A program made the position numbers and the translations under genes. The notes under the pieces were generated by a model. The model had not been told where the DNA came from and did not search any database. It saw nothing but the letters and a program-made list of their open reading frames with translations. From assembly GCF_010499255.1 (NCBI RefSeq), contig NZ_JAAGRN010000002.1, positions 248,001-312,000 on the forward strand: 64,000 bases of DNA, in the 5' to 3' direction. The DNA comes from Sheuella amnicola (GTDB taxonomy: Bacteria > Pseudomonadota > Gammaproteobacteria > Burkholderiales > Burkholderiaceae_B). Within the stretch, counting starts at the first letter, position 1, and every line of letters starts with the position of its first letter. Positions 47,273-56,248 of this stretch are shown here, piece by piece.

Positions 47273-48850
47273 ATGATTGATAACTTTTCAAATTCGCAAA
47301 CCGTTCGAAAACAAGTCATTGCGACCAAAGGCGGCGTTGTAGCCGCCCAGCATCGCAGAGCAGCTGAAGTTGGCGCTGCCGTCCTTGAAGCCGGTGGAGA
47401 TGCTGTCGATGCCGCCATCGCAACCTCGTTTGCGATCGGTGTAGTCGAGCCCTGGATGAGTGGCCCGGCTGCAGGCGGGGCGATGGTCTTATGGCGTGCA
47501 GATGAATCGCGCGCCAGCGTCATCAATTTTGGCTGCCGCTCGCCTCGCGAACTAAATCCGGCAGACTATCCATTAAGTGGCGGTCCTAAATCTTCAGATT
47601 TATTTCCTTGGCCAGCAGTCGTAGATGATCGCAATGTCATGGGAGCGACAGCGGTTGCTGTGCCCGGCGTTGTGTCAGGTATGGATCTTGCGCACCAGCA
47701 CTTCGGCAAATTACCCTGGGCCGACCTGGTCACCCCTGCCGCTAATCTGGCCGAGGAGGGATTGATCGTTGACTGGTATACCTCATTATTGATTGGCGCC
47801 AACGCCAAAGTGCTTTCCAGGGATCCGGATTGCGCGGCATTGTTTCTTGAAGACGGGCAATGGCCCATCGCCGGCGACTGGACTGCATTGAATGATCGCC
47901 ATCTGAATCAAAAGACATTCGCTCGCACATTGCAGCGTATCGCAGAGTACGGAGCAAAAGACTTTTATTCCGGCGAAGTTGCGCAGGCATTGGTGCGGGA
48001 CGTGCGCGCTAAGGGTGGCAGCCTAAGCTTGGCCGACTTGGCCGATTATCGAGCTGAAATGGTTGATCCGTTAACGATCAATTACCGCGGCGGCCGGGTC
48101 TTCGCAACACCGGGGCTGACAGGTGGTCCGACTTATGCCAAGGCGCTTGAGCTACTCGCGCGCGAACTTGATCCGAAAAAAGGAAAACCGGGTACCGCAA
48201 CCTATACCGGTTTCGCGCGGGCGCTTGATGCCGCCTTTCGTCTGAGATTCGAAAACATGGGTGATCACGAGTCGCCCAAGGCTCCTGGCTCAACAACGCA
48301 TTTCAGCGTGGTCGACCGACACGGCAATATGTGTTCAGTGACGCAAACCCTGTTGTCGATTTTTGGTTCGCGCGTCGTATCACCATCGACCGGCCTACTA
48401 CTCAACAATGGCATCATGTGGTTTGATCCCGAACCCGGTAAGCCGAATTCGCTTGCGCCCGCAAAGCGATGCCTTGCCAATTACAACCCTGTGATCGGGG
48501 AAGACGCAGCCGGGCGTCGCTTTGCGATTGGCGCTTCAGGTGGCCGCAAAATTCTTGGCGCGGTGATGCAACTGAGCTCTTTCATTATGGATCATGGTCA
48601 AAGTCTGGAAGACGCGTTCCATCAACCTCGTATTGATGTGAGCGGAGGAAGCAACATCATTGCCGACAGGACCTTGCCTGCCGAAACCAAAGAAGCGCTT
48701 GAAGCGGTGATGCCGGTTGTCGAAACGCGCAGAAACGCTTATCCCTATGCGTTTGCCTGCCCGGCAGGCGTCATGCGCGATGGTGAAATGAACATGGGTT
48801 GCACTGAAATCATGACGCCATACGGGGATGCGGTGAACGAGAAAATGTAA
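47273..48850 (+). CDS. Gamma-glutamyltransferase family protein
   Basis: A 525-residue Ntn-hydrolase. The N-terminal part has GGVVAAQHRRAAEVGAAVLE and GGDAVDAAIATSFAIGVVEP; self-cleavage is expected before the Thr in GSTTHFSVVD (about residue 343), leaving a small subunit with SVTQTLLSIFGSRVV and a Gly-rich oxyanion loop ASGGRKI. No signal peptide is seen, so a cytoplasmic acylase or hydrolase role is as likely as glutathione breakdown. It is convergent with the small lipoprotein gene. Confidence 0.9.
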   Translation: MIDNFSNSQTVRKQVIATKGGVVAAQHRRAAEVGAAVLEAGGDAVDAAIATSFAIGVVEPWMSGPAAGGAMVLWRADESRASVINFGCRSPRELNPADYPLSGGPKSSDLFPWPAVVDDRNVMGATAVAVPGVVSGMDLAHQHFGKLPWADLVTPAANLAEEGLIVDWYTSLLIGANAKVLSRDPDCAALFLEDGQWPIAGDWTALNDRHLNQKTFARTLQRIAEYGAKDFYSGEVAQALVRDVRAKGGSLSLADLADYRAEMVDPLTINYRGGRVFATPGLTGGPTYAKALELLARELDPKKGKPGTATYTGFARALDAAFRLRFENMGDHESPKAPGSTTHFSVVDRHGNMCSVTQTLLSIFGSRVVSPSTGLLLNNGIMWFDPEPGKPNSLAPAKRCLANYNPVIGEDAAGRRFAIGASGGRKILGAVMQLSSFIMDHGQSLEDAFHQPRIDVSGGSNIIADRTLPAETKEALEAVMPVVETRRNAYPYAFACPAGVMRDGEMNMGCTEIMTPYGDAVNEKM

Positions 48851-48877
48851 TTCGAATATCGCACGATTCCATCCCAG

Positions 48878-48905
48878 GCCCGGAATTAACTTCCGGGCTT
48901 TTTAT
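48878..48905 (+). terminator. Intrinsic terminator of the gamma-glutamyltransferase gene
   Basis: Stem GCCCGGAA / TTCCGGGC, 8 bp with the loop TTAAC, is followed by TTTTTATT. The stop codon of the convergent lipoprotein gene falls in the loop. Confidence 0.85.
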
Positions 48906-49221
48906 TGCAATCGACCGTGGCACGCATCAACAACTTGCCTTTTTTTTCCTCTTCCGGATAAATCGAACTGGTCACAGCACAACCGGAAACAGTTTCGATT
49001 GCCTTGATCTGACGGGCTTTTTGTTTTTCGAGCGCAGCTGCGTCCGATCCACCTTGTTTTCCGCCATACGCCTCCCATTGATCTTTGCCGAGGGGCAAGA
49101 CACTGATTTCCCGCTTGTCGAGCACCACGACATGACGCTGCACATCGCGGTGGTAATACGCGGGGCTACCCTGGCATCCGACCAAAAAAAAGACCGCGGT
49201 GGCGATAAACCAAACTTTCAT
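48886..49221 (-). CDS. Small hypothetical lipoprotein
   Basis: A 111-residue protein whose signal peptide ends in the lipobox FLVGC (Cys16). The mature part has a charged middle (EKQKARQIKAIETVSGCAV) and two Cys, with no domain I recognise. It should be anchored to a membrane facing the periplasm. It is divergent from the aldolase operon, and its stop lies in the loop of the convergent terminator. Confidence 0.75.
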   Translation of the reverse strand: MKVWFIATAVFFLVGCQGSPAYYHRDVQRHVVVLDKREISVLPLGKDQWEAYGGKQGGSDAAALEKQKARQIKAIETVSGCAVTSSIYPEEEKKGKLLMRATVDCNKKPGS

Positions 49222-49399
49222 TCGTTGCTCCGTGAGTCACCGCCATCTATGGCGATGGAAACATCAAAAATTCATGGCCGAACAACCTATTATTTTTGAC
49301 GCTTTACGATACGATTGGATATTAGCGCATCATCAAAGATCTCACTACGCGCAAATTATTCGCATAAACAATCAGATTAATACGGACGGAGCAAAAATC

Positions 49400-50185
49400 A
49401 TGGCTGAAGGCGTTCTGAAAATTTCATCCCTTAAAGGCAAAGTATCCGATGCCGAGTGGCAAGCGCGAGTTGATCTGGCGGCTTGCTACCGACTGGTTGA
49501 AATCTATGGCATGGCCGATATGATGGCCAACCACATTTCGGCGCGCGTACCTGGAGAAGAGGGAACTTATCTAATCAATCCCTACGGAATGATGTACGAA
49601 GAGATGACCGCTTCCTGCCTGCTCAAAGTCGATCATCAAGGCAATATCCTGACCAAGCCCGACTTTGGCGATCTGAACTATGGCATCAACAAGGCGGGTG
49701 CGGTTATTCATAGTGCAGTACATCATGCTCGGCCAGATGTGAACTGCGTGATTCATACGCATAGCTGGGCTTCGATGGCCGTATCCTCCCTCGAGTGCGG
49801 TTTGTTGCCCTTGACGCAAACCGCCATGCGGTTTCTCAAGATCGGTTATCACGACTATCAGGGCGTTGTTCTCGATGAAGCGGAGCAAGAATCGCTTGTG
49901 CGCGACCTGGGTCATGGTGAAGCGATGATTCTGCGCAACCACGGGGCACTGACAGTCGGTCGCAGCGTGGGGGAAGCTTTCAACTGGATGCATCGTCTGG
50001 AACTATCCTGCCGTGCCCAATTGGCAACCATGGCCTGCAATAGCCCGACCGCGCACGTATCAAAAGAAATTCTGGAAGAAACATGGAATAACTATCAACC
50101 CGGCACACGCCGTCCGTACGGATTGATGGAGTGGCCGGCCTTATTGCGCAAACTCGATCGCACCGACCCATCCTACAAAAATTAA
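49400..50185 (+). CDS. Class II aldolase/adducin family protein
   Basis: A 261-residue protein of the class II aldolase fold. Zinc-binding His residues are in VNCVIHTHSWASMAVSSL and in ILRNHGALTVGRSVGEAF, with the N-terminal acid region YGMADMMANHISARVPGEE. Members are aldolases or decarboxylases of small sugar or acid substrates. I chose ATG at 49400 with GGACGGAG upstream; a longer frame from 49199 lacks homology in its first 67 residues. It leads an operon with a Bug receptor and a 2-hydroxyacid dehydrogenase. Confidence 0.88.
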   Translation: MAEGVLKISSLKGKVSDAEWQARVDLAACYRLVEIYGMADMMANHISARVPGEEGTYLINPYGMMYEEMTASCLLKVDHQGNILTKPDFGDLNYGINKAGAVIHSAVHHARPDVNCVIHTHSWASMAVSSLECGLLPLTQTAMRFLKIGYHDYQGVVLDEAEQESLVRDLGHGEAMILRNHGALTVGRSVGEAFNWMHRLELSCRAQLATMACNSPTAHVSKEILEETWNNYQPGTRRPYGLMEWPALLRKLDRTDPSYKN

Positions 50186-50199
50186 ACTCTCGCGCACCC

Positions 50200-51216
50200 A
50201 TGAAGACAGATCAAAAATCCGGCATCATCAATGCTTCGCGCCGCCGTCTGACGACCTATGCGTGTTCCGTTTCTGCCTTGAGTCTGACGGGTATGCAATC
50301 CGCATTCGCTCAAAAATCCGATGACTATCCGACCAAAGCTGTCAAAGTCATTGTGTCATTTACGGCTGGCGGCACAACCGACGTCATCGCGCGCAGCGTA
50401 AGTCAAATTCTTGCCGAAGAATTCAAACAGCCCTTCGTGGTTGAGAACAAGCCTGGATCGGGAGGCAATATCGGCAATGAAATCGCCGCGCGCGCACCTG
50501 CAGATGGTTACACGTTAACCGTCGCATCGGTCGGACCGATCGCAATCAATCCCACGCTTTTCAAAAACCTGAAGTACGACCCTCTTACGGATCTTGTGCC
50601 GGTGATTTTAATTGCGGATGTACCTAACGTTTTAGTGGTCAATCCCTCGTCGCCGGTCAAAAACTTCGGAGAGTTTGTCGCTTATGTCAAAAGCAAGCCA
50701 CCCGGTACGTTGAATTACGCCTCGACAGGGACAGGCACGTCAGCGCATCTGTCGAGTTTTATGTTGATGGACAGAATAGGCTGTGAAGCACAACACATCC
50801 CTTATAAAGGCGCCGAAGCATTGAATGACTTGCTCGCAGGCAGGATCGACTTCATGTTTGCGACGATTCCGTCGGTTATTGGTCAAATCAAGGGCGGCAA
50901 ATTACGCGCACTCGCCGTGTCTAGCCCCAAACCCTCTCGTTCATTACCTGGCGTTCCGACCGTTGCGGCAAGCGGTTATCCGGGATTTACCGCCGGATCA
51001 TGGTTTGGAATGCTTGCTCCTAAAGGAACTCCCGAACAGATCATCACCAAGCTAAACACCGCGGTCGGAAAAGCCATCATCAAACTAGAAGATCGATTTG
51101 TCGCCGAAGGTGCGGATCCGGTCGGAGGATCGCCAGAGGACTTTGGAGCGTTTATTCAACAAGAATATCTAAAGTGGAAAAAAGTCGTCATCGACTCAGG
51201 AGCAAGTATTAAATGA
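50200..51216 (+). CDS. Bug-family (TctC-like) periplasmic receptor
   Basis: A 338-residue receptor. The signal region has SRRRLTTYACSVSALSLTG, which looks Tat-compatible, then the Bug fold VIVSFTAGGTTDVIARSVS, VVENKPGSGGNIGNEIAA and the C-terminal GADPVGGSPEDFGAFIQQE. It lies 14 bases after the aldolase gene, and its last 4 bases overlap the dehydrogenase start (ATGA). The ligand is probably the hydroxy acid or keto acid handled by its neighbours. No TctA/TctB genes are present. Confidence 0.92.
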   Translation: MKTDQKSGIINASRRRLTTYACSVSALSLTGMQSAFAQKSDDYPTKAVKVIVSFTAGGTTDVIARSVSQILAEEFKQPFVVENKPGSGGNIGNEIAARAPADGYTLTVASVGPIAINPTLFKNLKYDPLTDLVPVILIADVPNVLVVNPSSPVKNFGEFVAYVKSKPPGTLNYASTGTGTSAHLSSFMLMDRIGCEAQHIPYKGAEALNDLLAGRIDFMFATIPSVIGQIKGGKLRALAVSSPKPSRSLPGVPTVAASGYPGFTAGSWFGMLAPKGTPEQIITKLNTAVGKAIIKLEDRFVAEGADPVGGSPEDFGAFIQQEYLKWKKVVIDSGASIK

Positions 51217-52241
51217 GCGAAGTTAGAAACGGTTCGACAGCACGCCCGCACTGTCCCCGCATTTTGATGTCCGATTCTACGGCTCAGGAACTGGCCTCGG
51301 AAATCCAGGCTATCTTTGGCGATGAAGGGTATAAGCACGTTACAGCGCAGCAAATCCATGACGGCACTGCCGATGCGGATCTCTGTTTCATCTCTCGAGA
51401 AATAACAGGCAATTCCACGAAACAAAACATCCTTCCCAACACACAATATTTTTACGATGCCTTGCGCAAATCCAAAACACTCCAATGGATTCAAGTTCAT
51501 TCGGCAGGCGCAGATCGTCAAATATTTCTGGACCTGGTTGCGCGAGGCGTGACTGTCACGACATCTTCAGGCGCCAGCGCAAGCTTGGTCGCTCAATCTG
51601 CTTTAACCGGGTTGCTCTCGCTTGCGCGATATTTTCCTCAATTAGCCATTGCTCAAAAAGAGCATCAATGGGCACCATTTTTCAAAACCGGACTACCTCC
51701 CGACCTTGAAGGCCAAACCGCAACCATCGTTGGATGGGGACCGATCGGTCAACGGCTGGGTGCATGGTTAACCATGCTAGGCCTCAAAATCATCGTTGTC
51801 AGACAATCCGCTTCATCGACCGTGGAGGGTGCGCGTGTGATCGCGTTCGAGGACTTCACAAAAGTATTGCCTGAAACCGACTGGCTGGTTCTAGCCTGCC
51901 CATTAACTGCACAAACCACGAACCTGGTGGATGCGCATGCGCTGTCGGTGATGAAACCAACCGCTCACATCGTGAATGTGTCACGAGGCGCTGTGGTTGA
52001 TGAGCCGGCCATGATTCATGCCCTTGAAACAAAACGCTTGAAGGGCGCCTATCTGGACGTGTTTGCTGTTGAACCTCTGGCCACCGACTCACCGCTTTGG
52101 GACATGCCCAACGTGATTGTTTCCCCGCATACCGCGGGCTTTTCCGACGGCATTCTGAAACGTATGTCACAGATGTTCTTGCAAAATCTGAGAAATTGGC
52201 AACGTGGTGAGCCTCTTTTCAATGTTGTGAAAAAAGATTAA
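51213..52241 (+). CDS. D-2-hydroxyacid dehydrogenase
   Basis: A 342-residue NAD(P)-dependent enzyme that interconverts 2-keto and D-2-hydroxy acids. The Rossmann motif is IVGWGPIGQRLGAWL (about residue 170); catalytic Arg is in NVSRGAVVDEPAM, Glu in DVFAVEPLATDSPLW and His in NVIVSPHTAG. It overlaps the Bug receptor gene by 4 bases and closes a three-gene operon. Substrate unknown; glyoxylate or hydroxypyruvate reductases are similar. Confidence 0.92.
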   Translation: MSEVRNGSTARPHCPRILMSDSTAQELASEIQAIFGDEGYKHVTAQQIHDGTADADLCFISREITGNSTKQNILPNTQYFYDALRKSKTLQWIQVHSAGADRQIFLDLVARGVTVTTSSGASASLVAQSALTGLLSLARYFPQLAIAQKEHQWAPFFKTGLPPDLEGQTATIVGWGPIGQRLGAWLTMLGLKIIVVRQSASSTVEGARVIAFEDFTKVLPETDWLVLACPLTAQTTNLVDAHALSVMKPTAHIVNVSRGAVVDEPAMIHALETKRLKGAYLDVFAVEPLATDSPLWDMPNVIVSPHTAGFSDGILKRMSQMFLQNLRNWQRGEPLFNVVKKD

Positions 52242-52255
52242 GGAAAAAGCATTTC

Positions 52256-52285
52256 TTGAGATAAATCCTTGAACTGAGCTAAAAT
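52256..52285 (+). promoter_or_regulatory. Likely sigma-70 promoter of the rhlE-type gene
   Basis: TTGAGA (52256-52261) and TAAAAT (52280-52285) are separated by 18 bases. A start near 52292 would give a leader of about 140 bases before the TTG start codon. Confidence 0.5.
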
Positions 52286-52291
52286 AGCGGT

Positions 52292-52433
52292 ACGGCACAA
52301 CGTTCCAGTCCTCGTGCCTCGCTAAGCCCCGTTTCAGTGGGCGTTCGCCATCAAGGCGTTTTCACTCCCTGTTCGTCTGCCCTGATTGGAGTCTGCTTAA
52401 TTTGCAGACCGGCATGATGATGGAGCATTTCTC
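52292..52433 (+). other. Structured 5' leader of the rhlE-type helicase gene
   Basis: Several short hairpins occur in this leader: GCCC / GGGC at 52326-52342, CGCC / GGCG followed by TTTT at 52346-52362, and GTCTGC / GCAGAC at 52391-52409 just before the ribosome site TGGAG. Long leaders are common in cold-induced helicase genes. A regulatory role is inferred. Confidence 0.4.
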
Positions 52434-53882
52434 TTGTCTTCTTCGACTACTTTTGCCGACCTCGGGTTGGCCGAACCTCTTATGCGTGCGATTGCCGACT
52501 CCGGCTACACCGCACCCACCCCTATTCAAGCTCAAGCGATTCCACGCGTGCTGACAGGTGGCGACCTTCTGGCGGCCGCTCAAACCGGCACTGGAAAAAC
52601 TGCAGGTTTTACGCTTCCTATTTTGCATATTCTTCTGAATAAACCTGCCGAATTACGCCAACCGGGTCGCCCGCGTGTTCTGATTCTTTCGCCTACACGC
52701 GAACTTTCCGCGCAAATTCAAGAGTCCGTCAAAACTTACGGCCAATACACCAAAATTTCATCGATGGTGATGTTTGGCGGCGTCAACATCAACCCTCAGA
52801 TCAACGCATTACGCAAACCACTGGATATTCTGGTTGCCACGCCCGGTCGTTTACTTGATCACTGTCAACAAAAAACCGTAAACCTGTCCGGCGTTGAAAT
52901 TCTGGTGCTCGATGAGGCCGATCGCATGCTGGACATGGGGTTCATTCGCGATATCCGCAAAATTCTGGCTCTTTTGCCACGTCAGCGTCAAAACTTGTTG
53001 TTCTCGGCGACTTTTTCAGACGAAATCCGCGAGCTTTCGAAAGGCGTTCTTCACAACGCCAGTGAGGTATCCGTGGCGGCGCGCAACACCACTGCGGAGC
53101 GCGTCGATCAGACGGTGCATATTGTTGATCAGGCGCACAAGCGTGACATCCTGAGCCATATCATCCGCGAAAGCGGGTGGCATCAAGTACTGGTGTTCAC
53201 ACGCACTAAACACGGTGCAAACCGCTTGGCTGAAAAACTGGTCAAGGACGGCCTGTCTGCCGCTGCAATCCATGGCAATAAGAGTCAGGCTGCCCGCACC
53301 AGAGCCCTTGAGGAGTTTAAAAACGGCAAAGTCGCTGTCTTAGTTGCGACTGATATCGCAGCGCGCGGCCTGGATATTGATCAGTTGCCACAAGTCGTGA
53401 ACTTTGAGCTGCCAAACGTTCCGGAAGATTATGTTCATCGCATCGGCCGCACAGGCAGGGCAGGGGCGGCGGGTTCGGCTGTTTCCTTGGTTGATTCTTC
53501 CGAAATCAAATACCTCAAAGCGATTGAGCGATTAATTAAAAAACAGATCCCTCAGTTACCCGCCCCAACCGGCTGGACCCCTTCGCCGAACTCTTCACAT
53601 GGCGCGGCGGATGATGCTCGTGCTGCCGGCCAGCGTAACGGACAACGCAGACATGGTGCATCGCGGTCAAGCAGTGGACGCACGCCCGGGTCAGCCAGTC
53701 CCGGATCAAGTCAGGCACGATCCCCCCGCTCAGGCCATCAGCACAGTGCCGGTCGCCCAAGTCAAGGGTCAGCCAGTCAAAATCAGGAAAAGCGAGCACA
53801 CCCTCAGAGGCAAGGCGTACGCTCGGCAGATAACACCGGCAATGCGAGTCGCAATCGCCGCCCCGCACTTTTATCCAGGTAA
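52434..53882 (+). CDS. DEAD-box ATP-dependent RNA helicase (RhlE-like)
   Basis: A 482-residue helicase. The Q motif is [19 protein letters not shown], Walker [17 protein letters not shown] box [12 protein letters not shown] motif [10 protein letters not shown], and motif [12 protein letters not shown]; the core ends near residue 375. The last 110 residues are Ser/Gly/Arg-rich and basic, suited to binding RNA. RhlE proteins act in ribosome maturation and RNA decay in the cold. TTG at 52434 is the start, with GGAG 9 bases before it. Confidence 0.94.
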   Translation: MSSSTTFADLGLAEPLMRAIADSGYTAPTPIQAQAIPRVLTGGDLLAAAQTGTGKTAGFTLPILHILLNKPAELRQPGRPRVLILSPTRELSAQIQESVKTYGQYTKISSMVMFGGVNINPQINALRKPLDILVATPGRLLDHCQQKTVNLSGVEILVLDEADRMLDMGFIRDIRKILALLPRQRQNLLFSATFSDEIRELSKGVLHNASEVSVAARNTTAERVDQTVHIVDQAHKRDILSHIIRESGWHQVLVFTRTKHGANRLAEKLVKDGLSAAAIHGNKSQAARTRALEEFKNGKVAVLVATDIAARGLDIDQLPQVVNFELPNVPEDYVHRIGRTGRAGAAGSAVSLVDSSEIKYLKAIERLIKKQIPQLPAPTGWTPSPNSSHGAADDARAAGQRNGQRRHGASRSSSGRTPGSASPGSSQARSPRSGHQHSAGRPSQGSASQNQEKRAHPQRQGVRSADNTGNASRNRRPALLSR

Positions 53883-53893
53883 TTTTTGCTCAC

Positions 53894-53916
53894 ACAGGCT
53901 GGGTCATCCAGCCTGT
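53894..53916 (+). other. Hairpin just upstream of prfC
   Basis: A perfect 9-bp stem ACAGGCTGG / CCAGCCTGT with a 5-base loop lies 11 bases after the helicase stop and 13 bases before the prfC ATG. No T-run follows, so it is not a standard terminator. It may affect prfC translation or mRNA stability. Confidence 0.5.
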
Positions 53917-53929
53917 AAAATTCGCCACC

Positions 53930-55540
53930 ATGAGTATTTCAACCGAAGTCGCACGTCGAAGAACGTTCGCAATTATTTCCCACCCTGATGCGGGTAAAAC
54001 CACATTGACGGAAAAGCTTTTGCTTTTCGCGGGTGCGATTCAAATCGCCGGTAGCGTTAAGGCTCGCAAGGCATCCCGTCACGCATCCTCCGACTGGATG
54101 GAAATCGAAAAGCAACGCGGCATTTCCGTTGCGTCTTCGGTTATGCAGATGGAATACCGTGACTGTGTCATCAACCTGCTTGATACCCCCGGTCACCAGG
54201 ACTTTTCCGAAGATACCTACCGCGTACTGACCGCCGTAGATGCCGCGTTGATGGTGATCGACGCAGCAAACGGTGTCGAGCCGCAAACAATTCGACTTCT
54301 GCAGGTCTGCCGCGCGCGCAACACACCCATCATTACGTTCATCAACAAGATGGACAGAGAGGTTCGCGAGCCCCTCGAACTATTATCCGAGATCGAATCG
54401 CATATCGGAATGGATGCCGTCCCCTTCTCATGGCCAGTTGGAATGGGTAAGGCGTTTGGGGGGGTATTCGATATTCGTCGCGACAGAATGCGCCTGTTCC
54501 GTCCGGGTCAGGAGCGCAGGGATGACAGCAAAGACGACTTTATCGATGGACTGGGTAATCCTGAAATCGCCAAAAGATTTCCGGATGCGTTCAAACAGGC
54601 CAAAGGCGAAATCGAACTGATTCAAGCGGCCTCGCCCGAGTTCGATCGCGATCAATTCCTTGCCGGTAAACAAACGCCCGTCTTTTTTGGATCCGCCATT
54701 AATAACTTTGGCGTCCAGGAAGTACTGGATGCGCTCGTTGATCAGGCTCCGCCGCCTGGTTCGCGTCAAGCTCTGGAGCGCACCGTCAATCCCGAAGAAC
54801 CTAAATTCACCGGCGTTGTGTTCAAGGTTCAGGCCAACATGGATCCGGCCCACCGTGACCGTGTTGCGTTTGTAAGAGTGAGCTCGGGACGATTCGAACG
54901 CGGCATGCGTCTGAAAGTATCGCGCAACGGAAAAGAGATTCGCCCCAACAACGTCGTTTCGTTCTTGTCCCAGCGGCGTGAACTCGTAGACGAGGCCTTT
55001 GCAGGCGATGTGATTGGCATTCCAAATCACGGTATTTTGCATCTTGGCGATGTGCTCACAGAAGGTGAAACACTTCACTTCACAGGTCTTCCCTTTTTTG
55101 CTCCGGAGCTGTTTCAGGCTGTGGAGGTTAAAGATCCTCTTCGCACAAAACAATTGCGCACCGGATTAATGCAACTTGGTGAGGAAGGTGCGATTCAGGT
55201 TTTCAGGCCAATCGCTGCGGGAGGCTCGCTTCTGCTTGGAGCCGTTGGTCAGCTTCAATTCGAAGTCGTCGCCCATCGCCTTCAGGCGGAATATGGAGCC
55301 GAAGCCCGTCTTATGCCATCCCGCTACAACATGGCACGCTGGATTACATCCGACGATCCGAAAGAATTAAGTAAATTCATTGATGCCAATGCTGCTCATA
55401 TCGCCTATGATGTCGTCGAAGCACCTGCATTTCTGGTGACCTCGACCGCACAGTTGCGCGTAGCCGAAGAACGGTATCCTGCCATTCGGTTCCACGCGAT
55501 GCGCGAGCATGGTGGTCAGGTATTTGCCGACAAAGTTTAA
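53930..55540 (+). CDS. prfC: Peptide chain release factor 3
   Basis: A 536-residue GTPase that removes RF1 and RF2 from the ribosome after termination. G motifs are IISHPDAGKTTLTEKLL (G1), DTPGHQDFSEDTYR (G3) and TFINKMDRE (G4); GISVASSVMQMEY is the switch region. Length is normal. The ATG at 53930 is fixed by the conserved start EVARRRTFAIISHPDAGK but has no clear ribosome site; a hairpin lies just upstream. Confidence 0.97.
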   Translation: MSISTEVARRRTFAIISHPDAGKTTLTEKLLLFAGAIQIAGSVKARKASRHASSDWMEIEKQRGISVASSVMQMEYRDCVINLLDTPGHQDFSEDTYRVLTAVDAALMVIDAANGVEPQTIRLLQVCRARNTPIITFINKMDREVREPLELLSEIESHIGMDAVPFSWPVGMGKAFGGVFDIRRDRMRLFRPGQERRDDSKDDFIDGLGNPEIAKRFPDAFKQAKGEIELIQAASPEFDRDQFLAGKQTPVFFGSAINNFGVQEVLDALVDQAPPPGSRQALERTVNPEEPKFTGVVFKVQANMDPAHRDRVAFVRVSSGRFERGMRLKVSRNGKEIRPNNVVSFLSQRRELVDEAFAGDVIGIPNHGILHLGDVLTEGETLHFTGLPFFAPELFQAVEVKDPLRTKQLRTGLMQLGEEGAIQVFRPIAAGGSLLLGAVGQLQFEVVAHRLQAEYGAEARLMPSRYNMARWITSDDPKELSKFIDANAAHIAYDVVEAPAFLVTSTAQLRVAEERYPAIRFHAMREHGGQVFADKV

Positions 55541-55560
55541 GTTTCCGTTATAGATCCTTT

Positions 55561-56247
55561 ATGTCCTGGCGTGTTCTGATTATCTTTCTGTTGATTGCCG
55601 CCTTTGCTTCCTGGCAAGGCGGAATTCAGCTGGGCGAATGGCTTGTGTCACGCGCGCCCGAAACGGTTGCATCAACATCCAGACCAAAAGACAGCAACGA
55701 GCAAATGCTCGATGCGAATGGCAAACCCTTCACCGCACAACCTCCTCAGCCACGTATTGACGGCACCCTCGGCACTCCGCGCGAACGAACCTTGATCGAT
55801 TGGCAAGTCACTAATACTCTCGCAACACAATTCAATGAAGATCCCGAGTCAATGAAAATTGACATCGATGGTCAATTGATCGGGTATGCAGGCGAGGGAG
55901 GCTACGAAAGAAGGGATCACGAACTCTCAGCCGGAGGCAAAGGATTGCCCCAGGGCCAAGACGACATCACAACCCTGGATGTCACAAGTACTCGCCAGAA
56001 TGCAGACGCGAGCTCGACAAGATCAACTCCTGTTACAAACACAGCACCTGCTCGATCCACTCAGCCAGTTCAGCTAACTTGGCAGCAAAAGCTCAAAACT
56101 GATTTGGATCAATGTGCTACGCAGGGTTTTTTCCAGCGTCCAACTTGCATACAGAACGCACGCAATAGATACTGTGCTCCTAATAATGCCTGGGGTAAGC
56201 ACCCTGACTGTCCGTCCCGAACACCCGATACCATTGTTGGCGGCTAA
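55561..56247 (+). CDS. Membrane-anchored hypothetical protein with Cys-containing C-terminal domain
   Basis: A 228-residue protein. One N-terminal hydrophobic helix (about residues 4-20) anchors it; the middle (80-170) is polar and low-complexity, rich in Thr, Ser and Gln. A compact C-terminal segment of about 50 residues has four Cys in DLDQCATQGFFQRPTCIQNA and RYCAPNNAWGKHPDCP. The rest of the protein probably lies in the periplasm. Similar C-terminal segments occur, as I recall, in Burkholderiales hypotheticals. It follows prfC and is convergent with rpoN with one base between stops. Confidence 0.7.
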   Translation: MSWRVLIIFLLIAAFASWQGGIQLGEWLVSRAPETVASTSRPKDSNEQMLDANGKPFTAQPPQPRIDGTLGTPRERTLIDWQVTNTLATQFNEDPESMKIDIDGQLIGYAGEGGYERRDHELSAGGKGLPQGQDDITTLDVTSTRQNADASSTRSTPVTNTAPARSTQPVQLTWQQKLKTDLDQCATQGFFQRPTCIQNARNRYCAPNNAWGKHPDCPSRTPDTIVGG

Positions 56248-56248
56248 T

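Noticed and set aside
54428-55153. Minus-strand frame of 241 codons opposite prfC
   Set aside because: Antisense shadow of prfC; no homology recognised.
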